Positions 47,095-50,535 of a DNA stretch of 50,535 nt are shown here, one piece after another. This stretch comes from Streptomyces boluensis (GTDB lineage Bacteria; Actinomycetota; Actinomycetes; Streptomycetales; Streptomycetaceae), in assembly GCF_009908195.1 (NCBI RefSeq), contig NZ_JAAAHS010000011.1:1-50535 (forward strand), read 5' to 3'. Both the position numbers and the translations under genes were made by a program. How positions within the stretch are numbered: the first letter of the stretch is position 1; the number at the start of each line of letters is the position of its first letter. The notes under the pieces were generated by a model that saw nothing but the letters and a program-made list of their open reading frames with translations, was not told where the DNA came from and made no database searches.

Positions 47095-47551
47095 TGCCCG
47101 GAGAGGTGTCGGTGTTGCCGGACGGCGCCGGGGATCCGCCGACGGTGATGTCCGTCTTCATGCCACGGTCCTTGTGTCCGTCGACCGGGCAATAGACCTC
47201 GTACGAGCCGGACTTCAGGGTCACCGTGAGGGTCGTGGACTGACCGGGCTCGAGCGTCTTGCTGCGGTTCTCGGCGCCGGAGCCCTCGATCTCCAGGGCG
47301 TGGTCGTGCGAGCCCGTGTTCTTCGCGGTGAAGGTGTACGTGCCGGGCTTGAACTTCTCCGTCGAGAGCTTGATGTGGAAGTCGGACAGCTCCGCCGTGA
47401 CCTTGGTGCCGGAGCCGTTGCTGGTGCCGTTGCCGGTGCTGGTGTCACTGCTGCCGCCGTTGCCGCCGCCCCCACAGGCGGCGAGCAGGACGGCCAGTCC
47501 GCCGCCGGCCACGCCGAGGAGTACGCGGTGGCGGATGCGCGGGATGGTCAT
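47084..47551 (-). CDS. Cupredoxin-like lipoprotein
   Basis: 155 residues. A lipobox LAAC at residues 23-26 is followed by a Gly/Ser/Thr-rich linker. The cupredoxin domain (~55-140) has type-1 copper ligands: His in SHDHALEIEG, then Cys, His and Met in YCPVDGHKDRGM. It should bind copper and carry electrons or sense redox outside the membrane. The ATG at 47551 has GGAGGA. The ECF-type promoter at 47606-47632 lies upstream, and the leader carries a 21-bp tandem duplication. It is divergent from the sigma gene it is presumably controlled by. Confidence 0.87.
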   Translation of the reverse strand: MTIPRIRHRVLLGVAGGGLAVLLAACGGGGNGGSSDTSTGNGTSNGSGTKVTAELSDFHIKLSTEKFKPGTYTFTAKNTGSHDHALEIEGSGAENRSKTLEPGQSTTLTVTLKSGSYEVYCPVDGHKDRGMKTDITVGGSPAPSGNTDTSPGNGY

Positions 47552-47560
47552 GAGTCGGTC

Positions 47561-47602
47561 CTCCGGGTCGTTCCCCCGTACCTCCGGGTCGTTCCCCTGT
47601 AA
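47561..47602. repeat. 21-bp tandem duplication in the cupredoxin leader
   Basis: Two nearly identical copies (47561-47581 and 47582-47602) each contain, on the minus strand, GGAACGACCCGGAGG, including a ribosome-site-like GGAGG. The downstream copy serves the ATG at 47551. The second copy lies in the transcribed leader and ends near the predicted transcription start. Confidence 0.8.
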
Positions 47603-47605
47603 GGG

Positions 47606-47632
47606 GTACGACGCTGCCGGGCCGAAGGATTG
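47606..47632 (-). promoter_or_regulatory. ECF-type promoter of the cupredoxin operon
   Basis: On the minus strand CAATCC (47632-47627), 16 nt, CGTAC (47610-47606). It shares -35 and spacing with the SigK-type promoters at 5.9-9.2 kb and with the sigma promoter at 47672-47698, but has T at the third -10 position. Confidence 0.55.
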
Positions 47633-47671
47633 CGGCCCGCGGGATCGCGCGGGCGGAGACTGGAGGTAAGG

Positions 47672-47698
47672 CAATCCCTTCCGGGCGGTGGAACGTAT
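47672..47698 (+). promoter_or_regulatory. ECF-type promoter of the second sigma gene
   Basis: CAATCC at 47672-47677, 16 nt, CGTAT at 47694-47698. The ATG at 47706 follows after 7 nt, the leaderless geometry also seen at the molybdoenzyme and hydrolase genes. It suggests autoregulation. Confidence 0.62.
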
Positions 47699-47705
47699 CC
47701 CTGGT

Positions 47706-48281
47706 ATGTGGCGCATGGGCCTCTCCCTCGGGCGGGTCCCCGACGAGGCACTGCTCACCGGTCTGACGACGGGCGACCCGGAGCTCGCCGTCGCGTTCGT
47801 ACGCCGTTTCCAGCGCACGGTCTTCGGTGTGGCCCTCGCCGTCACCGGTGACCCCCAGCTCGCCGAGGACGTCGCACAGCAGACCTTCGAGCGGGCCTGG
47901 CGGCACGCACAGGTGTACGACCCCCGGCGCGGTTCCGTACGGTCCTGGCTGACGGCGATCGCGCACAACCTCGCGATCGACGCGGTACGGGCCCGGCGGG
48001 CCAGGCCGGTCGCCCCGGAGGAACTGGACGCGCTGCTCGGCGCCGTGACCGAGACACCGGAGCGGCGGGCGCTCGCCGACGACAGCGCGGAGCGGGTCCG
48101 GCGGGCGGTGGCGGGGCTGCCCCGGGAGCAGGCGCGGGCTCTGGTGATGGCCGGGATCTACGGGATGACCGCTCGGGAGGTCGCAGCCGCGGAGGACATA
48201 CCGCTGGGCACGGCGAAAACCCGTATCCGGACCGGAACGCTCAAGGTACGAGCCCTCCTCGAAGCGACGGAGAGGCGGTGA
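47706..48281 (+). CDS. ECF sigma factor of the cupredoxin locus
   Basis: 191 residues from the ATG at 47706. Sigma region 2 includes FVRRFQRTVFGVALAVTGDP and EDVAQQTFERAWRHAQVY. Region 4 includes GLPREQARALVMAGIYGMTA and AAEDIPLGTAKTRIRTG. An upstream GTG at 47688 falls inside the promoter at 47672-47698, so the shorter, leaderless start is preferred. It is coupled to the anti-sigma gene by a GTGA overlap. It is a distinct paralogue of SigK (about the same size, different -10 preference inferred). The signal is unknown; copper or redox stress is suggested by the divergent cupredoxin gene. Confidence 0.9.
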   Translation: MWRMGLSLGRVPDEALLTGLTTGDPELAVAFVRRFQRTVFGVALAVTGDPQLAEDVAQQTFERAWRHAQVYDPRRGSVRSWLTAIAHNLAIDAVRARRARPVAPEELDALLGAVTETPERRALADDSAERVRRAVAGLPREQARALVMAGIYGMTAREVAAAEDIPLGTAKTRIRTGTLKVRALLEATERR

Positions 48282-48946
48282 GCGACATGGAGTGCGAGCG
48301 GCTGCGGGAGCTGGACTCCGAACTGGCGCTCGGTGTCCTGTCGGCCCGCGAACGCGCCGAGGCGGTCGCCCATCTGGACCGCTGTCCGGACTGCCGGGAA
48401 CATGTCGAGCGGCTCACGGCGGTCGGTGACGGTCTGCTCGCGCTGCTGCCGGGCGCCGAGCCGCCGGTCGGTTTCGAGAGCCGGGTCGCACGGGCCCTGG
48501 GCGCGCCGCCCGCGCCGAAGCGGCATAGACGGCTACGCCTTGCGGCGGCTGCCGCGGCCGCGGCCCTGGCCTGCGGTTTCGGCGGCTGGGCCATCGGCAC
48601 AGCGGTGGAGGCCGCGCCGCCGCAGGTCTCACAGGTGACGGACGCCGGCCTACGGGAGGCGGCCTTGGTCTCCGACGGCCACGAGGTGGGCCGCATCCAC
48701 GCTCACACCGGTGACGAGGCCTGGGTCTACATGTCCGTAGACCTGGACGGCATCGGCCGGGGCCCGGTCCGCTGTCTGCTCGTACACGCCGACGGATCGA
48801 CGGTCCCGGTGGGTTCCTTCCCCCTCAAAGACGGCTACGGATACTGGGGCGGGCCCACCCCGACCGACCCGGCGACAGTGACCGGCGTCCGCCTGATAGG
48901 CCCGAACGGCAACATCCTGGCCACGGCCGACTTCCCGACGAGCTAG
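48278..48946 (+). CDS. Anti-sigma factor with zinc-binding domain
   Basis: 222 residues. The N-terminal ZAS-like motif is H-x3-C-x2-C (AHLDRCPDCREH). One membrane span lies at about 84-107 (LRLAAAAAAAALACGFGGWA). The extracytoplasmic part ends GVRLIGPNGNILATADFPTS and lacks the RskA QLWF motif, so it is not a plain RskA. It binds the adjacent ECF sigma. The start is a GTG at 48278 overlapping the sigma stop (GTGA). Complete. Confidence 0.87.
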   Translation: MSDMECERLRELDSELALGVLSARERAEAVAHLDRCPDCREHVERLTAVGDGLLALLPGAEPPVGFESRVARALGAPPAPKRHRRLRLAAAAAAAALACGFGGWAIGTAVEAAPPQVSQVTDAGLREAALVSDGHEVGRIHAHTGDEAWVYMSVDLDGIGRGPVRCLLVHADGSTVPVGSFPLKDGYGYWGGPTPTDPATVTGVRLIGPNGNILATADFPTS

Positions 48947-49138
48947 GTGTACGAGGGCAGGACGTTGGTGACGCTGCCCCGTAGTCGTGCGGCGTATCCG
49001 ACGTGATTCGCTGGTGCCTGGCCTTGTGCAGACGCTGAGTTGACGACCCGTTTGTTAACTGTGCCGCCCTTCCGACGTCCTGAGCGGTCGGCCAGGCGTG
49101 GTGGCGTGCCGGGGGCCTGCGGGGGTTTCTGCGCCGTG
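48947..49138. other. 192-bp gap, no gene seen
   Basis: Between the anti-sigma stop and the convergent MFS gene I see no coding sequence or clear hairpin. A minus-strand frame reads QRLHKARHQRITSDTPHDYG, without a recognised family; it may be relic DNA. Confidence 0.4.
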
Positions 49139-50398
49139 TCAGGCTGGGTCGGTCGCCTGGTGGCGGGTCGTGCGGACCAGCAGGCCGCCGATGACGGCGA
49201 GGGTCATCAGGACGGCGCCGAAGAGGGTGGTGCCGTTGGTCAGGCCGATCGCGTCGCTGAGGTAGCCGGAGGAGACGGGCAGGATGCCGGCTGGGAGGTA
49301 ACCGCCCACGTTGAGTGCGGCGTTGGCCTCGGCGAGGTGCTGCGGCGGGACGCTCGTGTTGAGCAGCGACAGGCCGCCGAGCTGGCCCATGCCCTGGCCT
49401 GCGCCGGCCAGTAGCGCGGAGATGATCAGGGCCAGTACGGACGAGGTGTGCACGGCGACGATCAGCGTGATCACGCTCAGTGTGGTGCTGACCGCGCCGG
49501 TCGTGAGGATGGTGCGCCGTTTCAGGCGCTGCACGGCGAACTGCACGCCGGTGGCGGCGAGGAACATCGCGAATGCCATGGTTCCGGCGAGGATCCGGCT
49601 GGTGGTGCCGAGTAGTCCGGACAGGAGTGAGGGGCCGAGCGAGAGCACGAAGGATGTGGCGGTGATGCCGGGAGCGAACACCGCGATGCCCAGGGCGAGT
49701 TGACGGCCTTTGCCGCGTGGGACGCTGGGAATCCGGATCCAGGCGCCTTTGGCGCGCACCTTGGGGCGGCGCACCGGCATCCGCAGTACGGCGAGCACCG
49801 CGGTGGCGAGCAGTATGGCCTCGACGACGAAGACGGTGACGGTCGGCGCGGGCGCCGTCTCGGAGAGCACCCCGGCGAGCAGCGGGCCGAATCCGGCGCC
49901 GAAGACCATCGCGCAGGAGGCGAGCAGAGCGGCGATCCGCTTGCGCTCGGGCCCGGCGACATCGGTCACCGTGGCCATCCCGGCCGAGACGACGGCGCCG
50001 ACCGCGATACCGGTGAACAGCCGGGCCACGATCAGCGCGGCCACGCTGGTGGCGGTCGCAAAGATCAGGCAGGCGGCCAGGGCGAACGCCAGGGCGGGCA
50101 GCAGCACAGGCTTGCGGCCGACGCGGTCGGAGACGACGCCGGAAACGAGCAACGAGCCGATGAGGCCGACGATGTAGAAGGCGAACACCACGGTCAGGGT
50201 GCCCTTGGAGAAGCCGATGTCGCGCTGCCACAGCACGTACAGCGGAGTCGCCGCGTTCGAGAGCACGAAGACGGCCGTGACCGGCCAGGCGGCGAGCCAC
50301 ACCCACCACAGTGGAGCGGCGGACCGCGGGGCGGTCTGTGCGGTGTCTGTTCGCCGTTCCCCGACGGCGGTTGCGGATGCGGTCCGGGGCTCAGGCAT
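49139..50398 (-). CDS. MFS efflux transporter
   Basis: 419 residues, twelve helices with the signature GVVSDRVGRKPVLLP in the 2-3 loop. A central loop is around residues 215-235. Similar to single-component drug exporters of the CynX/bicyclomycin-like groups. The substrate is unknown. The ATG at 50398 has AGGAGGAATCG. It is divergent, across 111 bp of AT-richer palindromic DNA, from a gene that begins at 50510, the usual pump/regulator arrangement. Complete. Confidence 0.9.
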   Translation of the reverse strand: MPEPRTASATAVGERRTDTAQTAPRSAAPLWWVWLAAWPVTAVFVLSNAATPLYVLWQRDIGFSKGTLTVVFAFYIVGLIGSLLVSGVVSDRVGRKPVLLPALAFALAACLIFATATSVAALIVARLFTGIAVGAVVSAGMATVTDVAGPERKRIAALLASCAMVFGAGFGPLLAGVLSETAPAPTVTVFVVEAILLATAVLAVLRMPVRRPKVRAKGAWIRIPSVPRGKGRQLALGIAVFAPGITATSFVLSLGPSLLSGLLGTTSRILAGTMAFAMFLAATGVQFAVQRLKRRTILTTGAVSTTLSVITLIVAVHTSSVLALIISALLAGAGQGMGQLGGLSLLNTSVPPQHLAEANAALNVGGYLPAGILPVSSGYLSDAIGLTNGTTLFGAVLMTLAVIGGLLVRTTRHQATDPA

Positions 50399-50435
50399 GA
50401 CGATTCCTCCCGATCTGGCCTGCCGGCCTACAGCA

Positions 50436-50481
50436 GTACGAGTCGAGTCGAACTTAGCATGCAGTACGATTGAACTCGTAC
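50436..50481. promoter_or_regulatory. Inverted repeat in the pump/regulator divergent promoter
   Basis: GTACGAGT (50436-50443) pairs perfectly with ACTCGTAC (50474-50481). GCAGTACGA also occurs twice as a direct repeat (50433-50441 and 50461-50469). The block lies between the MFS gene and the gene starting at 50510 and is the probable operator of both. Confidence 0.55.
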
Positions 50482-50509
50482 ATAGGAATTGCGTTACGAG
50501 GAGTTGCCG

Positions 50510-50535
50510 ATGCCCGACACCCCGGCCCTCAAGCC
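50510..50535 (+). CDS. Start of a divergent gene, probably a pump regulator (cut by the window)
   Basis: ATG at 50510 with GAGGAG upstream opens a frame of eight codons (MPDTPALK) before the window ends. No domain is visible. A one-component regulator (TetR or MarR type) is expected from the divergent MFS neighbour and the palindrome between them, but this is inference from position only. Confidence 0.5.

Overview
The window looks like a Streptomyces (or close actinomycete) chromosome segment. It is very GC-rich with strong third-position GC bias, uses GTG and TTG starts freely, carries Tat and lipobox export signals, and has many one-component regulators paired with redox or transport genes. 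No essential housekeeping cluster is present apart from a lone trpF. The mix of catabolic, stress and broken genes suits an accessory or arm-like region.

Layout. 1-4156: the 3' part of a sulfatase, a helicase-associated-domain relic, a Tat-exported TagC-like propeller protein and a small hypothetical. 4199-9885: a SigK-type ECF sigma regulon (membrane molybdoenzyme, fasciclin lipoprotein, decayed FAD oxidoreductase/DUF1295 operon, RskA, SigK, alpha/beta hydrolase). 9886-13080: a poorly coding stretch with a small membrane protein, a chimeric relic (2H-phosphoesterase-like N-terminus joined to a GH84 C-terminus), trpF and an MFS relic. 13141-21294: a sugar-uptake locus (DUF3472 protein, Gfo/Idh/MocA dehydrogenase, binding protein, two permeases, DeoR regulator, divergent SIS protein). 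21463-27302: a DesA3-like desaturase with its ferredoxin-type reductase, a PucR-like regulator, an acetoacetate-decarboxylase-family protein and a succinic semialdehyde dehydrogenase. 27454-32675: a TetR/SRPBCC pair, then an RpiR regulator, ABM protein, MFS transporter and amidohydrolase. 32741-40588: redox and detoxification genes (OYE with divergent TetR, esterase, truncated molybdoenzyme, quinone reductase, DJ-1-like protein, DFR-like reductase with TetR). 40589-46686: sparse DNA with a 2OG-Fe(II) oxygenase, an alpha/beta hydrolase, a zinc-ribbon hypothetical, a small C2-domain protein, several relics and a tRNA-Arg 3' fragment. 46687-50535: a second ECF sigma/anti-sigma system with a cupredoxin lipoprotein, then an MFS pump with a divergent gene running off the end.

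Main observations. Five promoters in the SigK locus fit CAAKCC-N16-CGRAT (K = G/T, R = A/G) with an invariant 16-nt spacer. Two promoters in the second ECF locus, about 40 kb away, share the same -35 and spacer but have CGTAT or CGTAC at -10. These elements also decide start codons, because several genes become leaderless. Independently, at least six loci contain gene fragments joined after loss of internal segments. This is either extensive real decay or a systematic assembly fault. I do not see a defence island, CRISPR array, biosynthetic cluster or intact transposon. The strongest candidates for follow-up are the paired ECF regulons, the stand-alone C2 protein and the deletion-junction pattern.
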